A stretch of 64,000 bases of DNA, taken from Streptomyces sp. NRRL F-5727 (GTDB taxonomy: Bacteria > Actinomycetota > Actinomycetes > Streptomycetales > Streptomycetaceae). The notes beneath the pieces were generated by a model. It was not told the origin of the DNA and did no database searches. It saw only the letters and a list, made by a program, of their open reading frames with translations. Shown here piece by piece: positions 50,715 to 59,316 of the stretch. A program made the position numbers and the translations under genes. Location: assembly GCF_000719555.1 (NCBI RefSeq), contig NZ_JOGX01000004.1, forward strand, positions 186,001 to 250,000. The letters run 5' to 3'. Every line of letters starts with the position of its first letter. The first letter of the stretch is position 1.

Positions 50715-52130
50715 GTGACCCTTCCGCGCGCACGCCGCCGGCGCCGTGACCTGCCCCTCGCCCTCGCCGCCGTGCCGGCGCTCCTCCTCGGCGCGCTGAC
50801 CGCCGCGCCCGCGCACGCCGCACCGGCCGACGACGTCCGCGTCAACGAGGTCGTCACCACCGGCTCCGTCGAGGACTCGATCGAGCTGTACAACAAGGGC
50901 ACGGCGGCGGTCGACGTCTCCGGCTGGATCCTCAAGGACGACAACGACAGCTCCCGGTACACGATCCCCGCCGGCACGACCCTGGCGCCGGGCGCGTTCC
51001 GCGCCTTCGACGTCCACGGGAAGTTCGGGCTCGGCTCCAGTGACAAGGCGCGCCTGTACCTGGCCGACGGCAGCACCCTCGTCGACAGTCACTCCTGGAG
51101 CAGCCACTCCGCGCCGTCCTGGTCGCGCTGCCCCGACGGCACCGGGGCGTTCCGGGCCGCGGCCGTCACGCTCGGCGCGGCCAACAGCTGCGGCGGCACC
51201 GGCGGCGGTACGGAGGCGGCCTGGCCCGGCGGCTCCACGGTCGTCACGGCGGACGCGGCGAACGTCTTCGGCGGCGACCTCAGCGGCCTCCACCAGGAGG
51301 GCGGGATCCTCTGGGCCGCGCAGAACAGCGGCAAGCTGTGGCGGCTGGTCCGGGACGGCTCCGGCGGCTGGACGCCCGACACGTCCGCCGGCTGGGGCTC
51401 CGGCAAGACCGTGCGCTTCCCCGGCGGTTCCGGCGCTCCTGACGCCGAGGGCGTGACGGTCACCGGGGCGGGCGCCGCCGCCGGCGTGTACGTCGCGAGC
51501 GAGCGGAACGGCGACGCCTCCGGCACCAGCCGGCTCTCCGTGCTCCGGTACGACGTCTCCGGCACGGGCTCCACGCTGACCGCCGTCCGCGAGTGGAACC
51601 TCACCGCGAGCCTGCCGGCGACCGGCTCCAACCTCGGCTTCGAGGGCATCACCTGGGTCCCCGACACCGCCCTCACCGCCGCCGGCTTCAGGGACGCCGC
51701 CACCGGCGCCCTCTACGACCCGGCCGGATACGGAGCCCACGGCGGCGGCGTGTTCTTCGTCGGCGTGGAGGGGACCGGCGCCGTCCACGGGTACGTCCTC
51801 CAGGACGGCGGCGCCGCCACGCGCGTCGCCACGGTCGCCACCGGACTGGCCGGCGTCATGGAGCTCCAGTGGGAGCCGCAGGCGTCGCGGCTGTGGGCCG
51901 TCTGCGACGACACCTGCGACGGCCGGCACCGCACGCTGAAGGTCGACGCCACCGGCACCTTCGCCGTCGACGCCACGTACGCGCGCCCCGCGGGCATGCC
52001 CGACCACAACAACGAGGGCTTCGCGCTCGCCGGCGCCGACGAGTGCGTGGCCGGCAGCAAGCCCGTCTACTGGTCCGACGACTCCAACACCGATGGTCAC
52101 GCCCTGCGCAGGGGCACCGTCAGCTGCTGA
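50715..52130 (+). CDS. secreted lamin-tail-domain protein with a propeller-like C-terminus
   Basis: 471 residues. A signal peptide with AHA-AP cleavage (about residue 35) precedes a lamin-tail domain (about 40-155): DVRVNEVVTTGSVEDSIELY, GWILKDDNDSSRYTIPAG, then LYLADGSTLVDSHSWSS. The C-terminal about 310 residues look like a beta-propeller or phytase/SdiA-like fold (GDLSGLHQEGGILWAAQNSG, GFEGITWVPD, VMELQWEPQASRLWAVCDD). Extracellular binding or an esterase/phosphatase role is possible; no catalytic residue can be named. GTG start at 50715 with AGGACGG upstream. Confidence 0.82.
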   Translation: MTLPRARRRRRDLPLALAAVPALLLGALTAAPAHAAPADDVRVNEVVTTGSVEDSIELYNKGTAAVDVSGWILKDDNDSSRYTIPAGTTLAPGAFRAFDVHGKFGLGSSDKARLYLADGSTLVDSHSWSSHSAPSWSRCPDGTGAFRAAAVTLGAANSCGGTGGGTEAAWPGGSTVVTADAANVFGGDLSGLHQEGGILWAAQNSGKLWRLVRDGSGGWTPDTSAGWGSGKTVRFPGGSGAPDAEGVTVTGAGAAAGVYVASERNGDASGTSRLSVLRYDVSGTGSTLTAVREWNLTASLPATGSNLGFEGITWVPDTALTAAGFRDAATGALYDPAGYGAHGGGVFFVGVEGTGAVHGYVLQDGGAATRVATVATGLAGVMELQWEPQASRLWAVCDDTCDGRHRTLKVDATGTFAVDATYARPAGMPDHNNEGFALAGADECVAGSKPVYWSDDSNTDGHALRRGTVSC

Positions 52131-52162
52131 CCCGACCGAGTCCCCGGGCTCCCGCCACGCGG

Positions 52163-52696
52163 TCAGGACCGCTTGGCGGGGGCCTTGGCGGACTTGGCCG
52201 GCTTGGCCGGCTTGGCGGAGGTCTTCTTGGCCGAGGGCTTCTCGGCGGGGGCCTTCTCGGTGGCGTTTCCGGGTGCCTTCTCGGCGGGCGGGGTCTTCTT
52301 CGCGGACGCCTTCTTGGCAGCCGCCTTCTTCGCGGACGCCTTCTCGGCGGTCGCCTTCTTCGCGGCCTTCTTGGCCGCGGTCTTCTTCGCGGCCTTCTTC
52401 GCCACCGCCTTCTTCGCCACCGCCTTCGCCACCACCGGCTTCTCGGCGACGGACTTCTTCCCCGCGGCCCCGGCGACCGGCCACTTCAGCTCCACCTCCA
52501 GCTCGACCTCGCCGCCCTCCACCGACAGCTCGATCTCGCCGCGCAGCTCGTCCGGGATCCGCAGGTTCAGCACGCCTCCGCTCAGTTCGAGTTCGGCCTC
52601 GCCGCCCGCCCGCAGCGCCTCCGCCAGGGCGGTCAGCTGGTCGGCGGCCTCCTTCCGGGAGAGCGACCGCTTGCGCTCGAACTTGAAGTCCTTCAT
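52163..52696 (-). CDS. amphi-Trp-domain protein with a histone-H1-like Lys/Ala tail
   Basis: 177 residues. Residues 1-72 form the small beta-rich amphi-Trp domain (FERKRSLSRKEAADQL, LNLRIPDELRGEIELSVEGG and ELEVELKWPV). Residues 78-177 are repeats of KKAVAKKAAKKTAAKKAAKK type, then PAKPAK, closely resembling linker-histone and nucleoid-protein tails. Such tails bind DNA non-specifically, so this may be a nucleoid- or nucleic-acid-associated protein; the domain itself is of unknown function. GGAGG precedes the ATG at 52696. Confidence 0.85.
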   Translation of the reverse strand: MKDFKFERKRSLSRKEAADQLTALAEALRAGGEAELELSGGVLNLRIPDELRGEIELSVEGGEVELEVELKWPVAGAAGKKSVAEKPVVAKAVAKKAVAKKAAKKTAAKKAAKKATAEKASAKKAAAKKASAKKTPPAEKAPGNATEKAPAEKPSAKKTSAKPAKPAKSAKAPAKRS

Positions 52697-52818
52697 GACG
52701 GCCTCCGGTCATCACACGATGTCGTACATTGCGGACAATACTATCGATCTTGGTCCGCCGCTGGTCGGGTGAAGGCCGGGCGGGCGCGGTGCGCCGGGCG
52801 GCGGCGGGGCGGGCCGCG

Positions 52819-53942
52819 GTGGTAGCCGTCGGCCATGCAGCCGCAGTCCGCGGGGCCGCCCCGGGTGGCCCCTTCCTCCGCACGGCCGCCGCGTACGCGT
52901 GGCGGCTGCTCGCCGTCGGCCTACTCCTCTCCACGCTGTTCGCCCTCCTCGGCCGGTTCCACGAGATCGGGGTGGCCCTCTTCCTCGGGCTCGTGGTCAC
53001 CGCGCTGCTGCGGCCGGTCGCGGACGTCGTCGCCCGCGGGCTGCCGCGGGCGCTCGCGGTGGCCCTCACGCTGCTGGGCGGGCTGGCGCTCGTCCTCGGC
53101 GTCCTCGCGCTGGTCGGGGAGGCGGTGGCGGGCCGGCGCACCACGCTGGCGCGGGAGTTCGGGGACGGCCTCGGCCGGGTCCAGCGCTGGCTGGAGGCGC
53201 CGCCGTTCCGCCTGGACCCGGGGCCCTGACGGGCCTGGAGGCGAGGATCGGGCGGTTCCTGTCCGACCACCGCTCGGCGCTGCTCGGCGAGGCGGTGAGC
53301 GGCGCGCACCACGTGGTGGCGGTGCTCACGACGCTCGCCCTGGCGCTGTTCGCGTCGGTGTTCTTCCTGCACTCCGGGGACCGTCAGTGGGCGTGGTTCC
53401 AGGATCAGCTGCCGGAGTCGGTGCGGGGGCGGGTGGCGGTCGGGGGCGGGGCCGCGTGGCGTACGTTCACGGGGTACACGCACGGGATCGTGCTGGTCGC
53501 GGCGGTGAACGCGGTCCTGGTGGGGCTCGCGCCGTGGCTGCTGGGGGTGCCGCTCGCGGTGCCGCTGGCGCTGCTGGAGTTCGCCGCCGCGTTCGTGCCG
53601 CTGATCGGTTCGCCGATCGCCCTGGCGGTGGCCGCCGTGGTGGCCCTGGCGGCGAAGGGCCCGCTGGTGGCGGGGCTGGTGGTGGCGCTGATCGTCGTCA
53701 TCGGCCAGATCGAGGGCCATCTGCTGCATCCGCTGGTGATGAGCCGGGCGGTACGGCTCCACCCGCTGGTGGTGGCGATCTCGGTGGTCGCGGGCTCGAT
53801 CGCGGCGGGCATCGTCGGCGCGGTGGTGGCGGTGCCCCTGGTGTCGGTGGTGTGGTCGGTGTACACCGCGCTGCGGCGCGAGGCCCGGGGCCGTACCGGG
53901 GAGTCCGCCGGGAGCCGTACCGGGGAGGCGGAAGCCGGATGA
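52819..53942 (+). pseudogene. AI-2E/PerM-family transporter with a frameshift
   Basis: The first half (GTG at 52819 as likely start) gives about 135 residues with three hydrophobic segments, including FHEIGVALFLGLVVTALL, and stops at TGA in DPGP. The same protein continues in another frame from 53222: ALTGLEARIGRFLSDHRSAL, then six or so hydrophobic segments ending VVAVPLVSVVWSVYTALRRE. Inserting one G into the GGGG run at 53220-53223 restores a continuous 370-residue PerM-like protein. The lesion may be an assembly error or a real single-base loss. Another frame carries an ATG at 52835 giving MQPQSAGPP, which also looks like a natural start, so a second indel is possible. Confidence 0.7.
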
Positions 53943-53986
53943 GGGGCGCGGGGCCGACCGGGTGACGGTCCGGCACCGCGCTGGTC

Positions 53987-54433
53987 TCAGGACGCTTCGA
54001 TCGCGGCCTTGATGCGCTGTCCGAAGGCGGGCGCGTCCTTGCGGGCCGCGGCCAGGGCGAGGCCGACGAGAAGCCTGCCGAGGCCGTGGCCCTCCAGGAC
54101 GTTGTGGATGCGGACCCGGGTACCGCCGCCCGGCAGCGGCTCCAGGTCGTAGCCGCCCTGGCTCGCCGTCACCAGGTTCCTGGACTCCTCGGCCCAGCGC
54201 AGGGTCCGGGGCGGCTCGTAGGCGGTGATCCGGAAGGTGCGGGCGGTCGTCATCCCGGCGTCCTTCACGGTGGAGCGGAACACGGTGCCGACGGCGGTCG
54301 GACCCTCGGGGATCCGCTCGATCCGGAGCACGCGGGGGCTGAACCGTGGGTCGTTCCGCCCGTCGGCGAGGTACGCGAACACCTCGTCGACGGGACGGCC
54401 GACCTCGACGGTCGCCTCGAACCGGCCGGACAT
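53987..54433 (-). CDS. SRPBCC-family (polyketide cyclase/START-like) protein
   Basis: 148 residues of the helix-grip fold: FEATVEVGRPVDEVFAYLAD at the start and GYDLEPLPGGGTRVRIHNVLEG near the end, the standard START/Bet v1 pattern. The hydrophobic cavity may bind a lipid or small ligand; no catalytic residue stands out. GCAGGAGG precedes the ATG at 54433. It lies 88 bp downstream of the ADP-ribosylglycohydrolase gene. Confidence 0.85.
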   Translation of the reverse strand: MSGRFEATVEVGRPVDEVFAYLADGRNDPRFSPRVLRIERIPEGPTAVGTVFRSTVKDAGMTTARTFRITAYEPPRTLRWAEESRNLVTASQGGYDLEPLPGGGTRVRIHNVLEGHGLGRLLVGLALAAARKDAPAFGQRIKAAIEAS

Positions 54434-54521
54434 GGCGCCTCCTGCTCCACTCGGAAGAAACCGGACGAACGCTCACATGGTCACAGCCCACCAGGGATCG
54501 CGCCGTCCGGGGCTCCGCCGT

Positions 54522-55439
54522 TCACGCGTGTCGGGCGAAGGCGTCCGGGAGCGGCTCGCGGGAGGCGTGCCAGGCGGCGGGGAGGGCGGCCACGCCCGTG
54601 CGGGCGGCGATCACGCCGCCCGCGATGGCGCAGGTGGTGTCGATGTCGCCGCGCCCGGCGACGGTGGTCCAGAGGCCCTCGTGGAGGTCGTCGAGGTGGC
54701 CGGCCGCGCACCAGAGGGCGTAGGGGACGGTGTCGGGGCCCGACATGCGGAAGCCGGAGCCGAGGACTTCGGCGGCGTGCCGCACCGAGGTGTGCGCGGG
54801 CATGCGGGCGGCGATCCGGACGCCGGACCGGACGTCGCTCTCCGGGAGGTGCGCGGCGACGGTGTGGAGGACGTCGGGGCGGGTCGGGGCGGGGCCGCCG
54901 CGGCTGCGGGTCGCCAGCGCGGCGGCGAGGGCGACGGCCACGGCTCCGGCGACCGCCTCGGGGTGGTGGTGGGAGACGACGGCCTGCCGGGCCGCCTGCT
55001 CGGCGGCCGTGTCGAGGTCGGCGGCGTGCCAGGCGCCGAGCGGGGCGACGCGCATGGCCGCGCCGTTGCCCCACGAGCCCTGCCCCTCGAACTGGCCGGC
55101 GACGACCTCCCGCCAGGGCTCGCCGGCGCCGATCCTGCGCAGGACGTCGTGCATGGAGGCGCCGTAGCCCCGGTGGCTGTCGTCGGCGTAGGCCGCGGCG
55201 AGGGCGTGGGCGAGGCGGTCCTGGTCGACGGTGCCGGCGCCGTCGGCGAGTTCCCGTACGAGGACGAGGGCCTGGGCGGTGTCGTCGCTCCAGCGCCACT
55301 GCTCCTCGGACGGCAGGGTGCGCGCCCGGAGCGGCGCCTCTCCGTCGCGGCGGAGGATGCGGAACCAGCGGTCGCCGAAGGCGTCACCGAAGGCGAGCCC
55401 GTGCAGCGCGTCCCGTACGGCGGTCGGTGTCTCGGTCAT
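54522..55439 (-). CDS. ADP-ribosylglycohydrolase family protein
   Basis: 305 residues of the DraG/ARH fold. The Mg-binding aspartates are in WSDDTAQALVLVRE and in GDIDTTCAIAGGVIAARTG, both in the right order, with SMHDVLRRIGAG and GSWGNGAAMRVAPLG between. It is expected to remove ADP-ribose from protein side chains or free adducts. No mono-ADP-ribosyltransferase gene is adjacent. The start at 55439 lacks a ribosome site. Confidence 0.88.
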   Translation of the reverse strand: MTETPTAVRDALHGLAFGDAFGDRWFRILRRDGEAPLRARTLPSEEQWRWSDDTAQALVLVRELADGAGTVDQDRLAHALAAAYADDSHRGYGASMHDVLRRIGAGEPWREVVAGQFEGQGSWGNGAAMRVAPLGAWHAADLDTAAEQAARQAVVSHHHPEAVAGAVAVALAAALATRSRGGPAPTRPDVLHTVAAHLPESDVRSGVRIAARMPAHTSVRHAAEVLGSGFRMSGPDTVPYALWCAAGHLDDLHEGLWTTVAGRGDIDTTCAIAGGVIAARTGVAALPAAWHASREPLPDAFARHA

Positions 55440-55503
55440 CGGAGCAGTAGATCAGCGGGGAGGCCGCTCGGGCACCTGGTTTCGGGGCCGGGGCCGGTGG
55501 GGG

Positions 55504-57846
55504 CTACAGCGTCTCCCCGGCCGAGTCGACGAGGCGGCGGCGGGCCGTGCGGACGGCCGGGGGCAGGGCGGCGAGGGCGCCGGTCGCGGTGACGGTGAGG
55601 ACGAGGGCGGCGAGGGCGGCAGGGTCGGGGAGGCGGGCGACTCCGGCGCCGAGGCCGGTCGCGGCGGCCTCGGCGTCGACGAGGCGGTGGCCGAGGGCCG
55701 AGCCCGCGGCCGTGCCGAGGAGCGCGGCGGCCAGGGTGGTGAGCGCGGCGGAGGTGACGACGACGGCGCCGAGCTGGCGGGGGGTCAGGCCGATGGCCCG
55801 GAGGGCGAGCAGGTCGCGGACCCGGTCGCGTACGCCGGTGCCGATCAGGGTGAGCAGTTCGACGAGGGCGATGAGGGCGAGGACCGCGACGAGCGCGGCG
55901 AGGACGCCACGGGGGGCGTCCTCGCCGTCCCCCGGTTCGGCGGTGCCGCGGACCTCGACGCGGGCCCCGGTGGCCGCGGGGACGGCGGCGGCGACCGCCC
56001 GGGGGTCGGCGTCCGGGCGCAGGACGAGGGCGTGGAAGGCGGGGCGGAGGCCGGGGGCGCCGTCGCGGAGGGTGTCGAGGGTGGTGGAGACGACCCGGCC
56101 GCCGTGGTCGGGTTCGATGCTGCGGCCGACGAGGTGGAGGATCTGCGGGCGGCCCTCGACCGTCATCCGGACCCACTCCCCCACCCGTACGCCCAGGAGG
56201 TCGAGCAGCCCCTGGCCGGCGACGGCCTCGTCGGGGCCCTCGGGGGCGCGGCCCTCGACGACGGTGTGCGGGTAGGGCGCCGCGCGGGTGCCGAGGCCGC
56301 GCAGGGTGAGGGTGCCGGTCTGGCCGGGGACGAGGGCCGTGAACTCGACGCCCGGGACGGCGTGGGCGACGCCGTCGACGGCCTCCAGCGCGGCCGTGAA
56401 GCCGTCGCCGGGCGCCGGCTGTTCGGTGCGGACGGTGAGGGCGGCGGCCCGGCCGACACGGGCGGGGTCGGTACGGAACTGGCCGAGGGTCGTCCAGGCG
56501 ACGAGGGCCACGGTGATCAGGGCGAGCGGGAGGGCGAGCCGGACCGTGGCGCCGAGGGCCCGGGTCCGGCCGGGTGCGGTGAAGGCGGAGCGCCAGCCGA
56601 GGACGAGGACCGGGGAGAGGCGGAGTCCGAGGGCGCGGCGGCCGAGCGCGGAGAGCGGCCGGGCGGCGGGGTGGGCCGAGCGGGCGGCGGGCACCGGGGG
56701 GACGCGGCCGGCCCGCCAGGCGGCGAGGGCGGTGGCCGCGGCGATGAGGAGGACGGCGGCGGCGGGGACGCCGACCACGGCGGCGTGGTGGCCGGGCATG
56801 CGGGGCCAGAGGGCGACGGCGGCGCCGATCCGGCCGGGGATCCACCGTCCGCAGGCGAGGGTGGCGGCGGTGCCGAGCGCCGCGCCGGCGACGGCGAAGC
56901 CGAGGTGCTGGAGGAGGAAGCCGCGGACGACCTGGCCGGGGGTGAAGCCGACGGCCTTGAGGACGGCGATGTCGCCGGCCTGTCCGCGCACCCGGGCCCG
57001 GACCGCGCCGGCGACGGCGACGGCCGCGGCGAGGAGGGCGGCGAGGCCGAAGGCGGCGAAGATCTGGCCGAGGAGCCGGTCGTCGCCGCCGATGTCGGCC
57101 TTGGCCTGCTGCCATTTGGTGACCTGGTCGATGCGGGCGGCGCCGAGGAGGGTGACGGCGCGCTGGACGGTGTAGTCGGTGTCGTCGGGGTCCTTCAGGC
57201 GGAGGCCGGCGGTCTGTCCGGTGGCGGCGGGGGCGAGCCGGTCGAGGGTGCCGGGGAGGATCCAGCCGATGCCGTTGCCCTGGCCGGCCCGGTAGCGCGG
57301 TTCGGCGGTCTCGGCGACGCCGGCGACGTGCAGGGTGCGGGTGGTGGGGCCGTGCCGGCCGGCGAGGGTCACGGTGACGGTCTCGCCGGGTTCGGCCCAC
57401 AGGGTGCGGGCGAGGCTGCGCTCCAGGACGATCTGGTCGGCCGGGGTGCCGGTGGTGAGCCAGTGGCCGGCGGTGAGGAGGGGGCGGGCGGTGTCGGGCG
57501 GGCGGGGTCCGGTGACACGCAGGACGACGCCGGCGCGGGTCCCGCCGGTCTCCAGGGTGGCGGCGGCGGTGCGGAAGGGGCCGGAGACGGCGGCGACCTC
57601 GTCGAGGGCGGCGAGCGGGGCCAGGTCGGCGGGGTCGAATCCGTCCCGGCCGTCGCGGCCGTGCAGCCAGACGTGGCTGCCCTGCGACTGGTTGAAGAGC
57701 CGCTGCCAGGGGTTGACGGAGTAGCTGAGGAGGGCGGCGGAGAGCAGCAGGGAGGCGATGACTCCGGCGCTGGCGAGGACCGCGAAGAGGGCCTCGCCGC
57801 GGTGGGTGCGGAGGTCGGAGTGGACCCATCGCCAGGTCGCCCGCAT
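55504..57846 (-). CDS. FtsX-like ABC transporter permease
   Basis: 780 residues with about ten membrane segments in the MacB/FtsX arrangement: an N-terminal helix at 20-45, a large extracellular domain (about 50-260), a first core (about 265-400) and a second extracellular domain before the last core. GDIAVLKAVGFTPGQVVRGF and RDLLALRAIGLTPRQLGAVV are the two cytosolic FtsX-type loops. It is the membrane half of a PadR-controlled exporter with the ATPase 42 bp upstream. Export of a lipophilic molecule or lipoprotein, or mechanotransmission, is typical of the family. Confidence 0.9.
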   Translation of the reverse strand: MRATWRWVHSDLRTHRGEALFAVLASAGVIASLLLSAALLSYSVNPWQRLFNQSQGSHVWLHGRDGRDGFDPADLAPLAALDEVAAVSGPFRTAAATLETGGTRAGVVLRVTGPRPPDTARPLLTAGHWLTTGTPADQIVLERSLARTLWAEPGETVTVTLAGRHGPTTRTLHVAGVAETAEPRYRAGQGNGIGWILPGTLDRLAPAATGQTAGLRLKDPDDTDYTVQRAVTLLGAARIDQVTKWQQAKADIGGDDRLLGQIFAAFGLAALLAAAVAVAGAVRARVRGQAGDIAVLKAVGFTPGQVVRGFLLQHLGFAVAGAALGTAATLACGRWIPGRIGAAVALWPRMPGHHAAVVGVPAAAVLLIAAATALAAWRAGRVPPVPAARSAHPAARPLSALGRRALGLRLSPVLVLGWRSAFTAPGRTRALGATVRLALPLALITVALVAWTTLGQFRTDPARVGRAAALTVRTEQPAPGDGFTAALEAVDGVAHAVPGVEFTALVPGQTGTLTLRGLGTRAAPYPHTVVEGRAPEGPDEAVAGQGLLDLLGVRVGEWVRMTVEGRPQILHLVGRSIEPDHGGRVVSTTLDTLRDGAPGLRPAFHALVLRPDADPRAVAAAVPAATGARVEVRGTAEPGDGEDAPRGVLAALVAVLALIALVELLTLIGTGVRDRVRDLLALRAIGLTPRQLGAVVVTSAALTTLAAALLGTAAGSALGHRLVDAEAAATGLGAGVARLPDPAALAALVLTVTATGALAALPPAVRTARRRLVDSAGETL

Positions 57847-57888
57847 GTCGCCCTTCCTTCCTGGCCGCCTCGGCCGCCCTGCTCGCGG

Positions 57889-58650
57889 TCAGTCCTTCAG
57901 GTCGAGTACGCCGCTCACCCCCGGGCGGGTGGGGGTGGGGTCGCCGAGGGTGGCGTCGTCGGCGATCCGGCCGTCGAAGAAGCTGATGACGCGGTCGGCG
58001 GCGCTCGCCATCCGGGCGTCGTGGGTGACCATGAGGATGGTCTGGCCGCGGGCGTGGAAGCGGGCGAGGAGGCGCAGGACGTCGCGCGTGCCCTTGCTGT
58101 CGAGACTGCCGGCGGGCTCGTCGGCGAGCAGCAGGGCGGGCTGGTTGACGAGGGCGCGGGCGAGGGCGACCCGCTGCTGTTCGCCGCCGGAGAGGGCGGC
58201 GGGGAGGGCGTTCTCGCGTCCCTGGAGGCCGAGTTCGGCGAGGAGTGCGGCGCGGCTCGCGCGGGCGGCGCGGGGGGTGGCGCCGGCGAGGAGGGCGGGG
58301 AGTTCGACGTTGTCGGCGACGGTGAGGTGGGAGACGAGGTTGAAGAACTGGAAGACGACGCCGACGCTGCGGCGGCGCAGGACGGCCCAGCGGGCCTCGC
58401 CGTGGGCGTCGACGCGTTCGCCGCCGATCCAGAGGCGGCCGCTGTCGGGGCGTTCGAGGCCGCCGACGAGGTGGAGGAGGGTGGACTTGCCGGCGCCGGA
58501 GGGGCCGGTGACGGCGACGAACTCGCCTTCCCGGACGGTGAGGTCGACGCCGCGGACGGCGTGGACGGGGGCGCGGTCGCCGCGGTGGGTCTTGGTCAGG
58601 CCCTCGGCGTGCACGATCGCCCCCGGCGGGGCGCCCGGTCCTCCGGTCAT
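57889..58650 (-). CDS. MacB/LolD-type ABC transporter ATPase
   Basis: 253 residues with every ABC motif: Walker A GPSGAGKST, Q-loop in GVVFQFFNLV, signature LSGGEQQRVALARAL, Walker B ALLLADEPAGSLD and the His switch in VTHDARMAS. It pairs with the FtsX-like permease downstream. The ATG overlaps the PadR stop (ATGA). Confidence 0.93.
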   Translation of the reverse strand: MTGGPGAPPGAIVHAEGLTKTHRGDRAPVHAVRGVDLTVREGEFVAVTGPSGAGKSTLLHLVGGLERPDSGRLWIGGERVDAHGEARWAVLRRRSVGVVFQFFNLVSHLTVADNVELPALLAGATPRAARASRAALLAELGLQGRENALPAALSGGEQQRVALARALVNQPALLLADEPAGSLDSKGTRDVLRLLARFHARGQTILMVTHDARMASAADRVISFFDGRIADDATLGDPTPTRPGVSGVLDLKD

Positions 58651-59153
58651 TCGAGCTCCTCCTGACAGCGCTCCAGCCAGTCGAGGTCGGCCTGGAGGTG
58701 CAGCATGGCGCCTTCGATGAGCAGTTGGGCGATCTTGTTGTCGCGGTCCTCGCCGGCGGCGAGCCGGGAGAGGCTGCGCATGGTGTTGAGGTGCTGCCGT
58801 CGCTGCCGGTTGATCAGGGCGATGGGGTCGGCGAGTCCGGAGAGGGGGGCGAGGGCGAGTTTCATGAAGAACCCGTCGCGCACCCGGGGTTCGTCGGTGG
58901 TGTCCTCGAACCACGCGGCGACGGCCTCCCGTCCGGCGTCGGTCAGGCGGTAGATCCGCTTGTTGGGGCGGCCCGTCTGTTCGACGTCCTCGCCCTCGAT
59001 GAGTCCGCTCTTCTCCAGCCGGCCGAGGGTCACGTAGACCTGGCCGACGTTGGGCTGAGGGTAGGCGGAGCCGAGGAGTTGTTCAAGGCCCTGCTTGAGC
59101 TCGTAGCCGTGGGCGGGGCCCCGGGTGAGGAGTGCCAGCAGCTGCTGCCGCAC
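58647..59153 (-). CDS. PadR-family transcriptional regulator of an ABC exporter
   Basis: 168 residues: the PadR winged helix (LALLTRGPAHGYELKQGLEQ, then PNVGQVYVTLGRLEKSGLI and GRPNKRIYRLTDAGREAV) and the C-terminal coiled dimer helix (NRQRRQHLNTMRSLSRL). The start is a GTG at 59153 with GGGGGAG. PadR genes next to drug or lipid exporters usually repress the operon until a ligand binds; that is the likely role here. Its stop overlaps the ATPase start as ATGA. Confidence 0.9.
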   Translation of the reverse strand: MRQQLLALLTRGPAHGYELKQGLEQLLGSAYPQPNVGQVYVTLGRLEKSGLIEGEDVEQTGRPNKRIYRLTDAGREAVAAWFEDTTDEPRVRDGFFMKLALAPLSGLADPIALINRQRRQHLNTMRSLSRLAAGEDRDNKIAQLLIEGAMLHLQADLDWLERCQEELE

Positions 59154-59316
59154 GCGCTCCCCCTTCTGTCGTGCGCCGTTCCCGGCCCGGTGGTGGCGGC
59201 CCGGGGGCCGGTGGACCGGCGGTCGCCGGGTCCGCCGGACCAGTATCACCGATGGGGCGCGCCGTGGGTCTGCCACGATGGAGCGTCGCGTGCGGCACCA
59301 CGTCCGGGAGGAACGC

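Noticed and set aside
52835..52900. ATG at 52835 (MQPQSAGPP) as the start of the AI-2E transporter
   Set aside because: It is not in the frame that carries the first membrane segments; it would require a second frameshift. Kept as an alternative only.
55231..58665. A 1144-codon plus-strand frame opposite the ABC exporter genes
   Set aside because: Gly/Glu/Ala-rich antisense text without motifs; the minus strand encodes complete Walker, signature and FtsX motifs.
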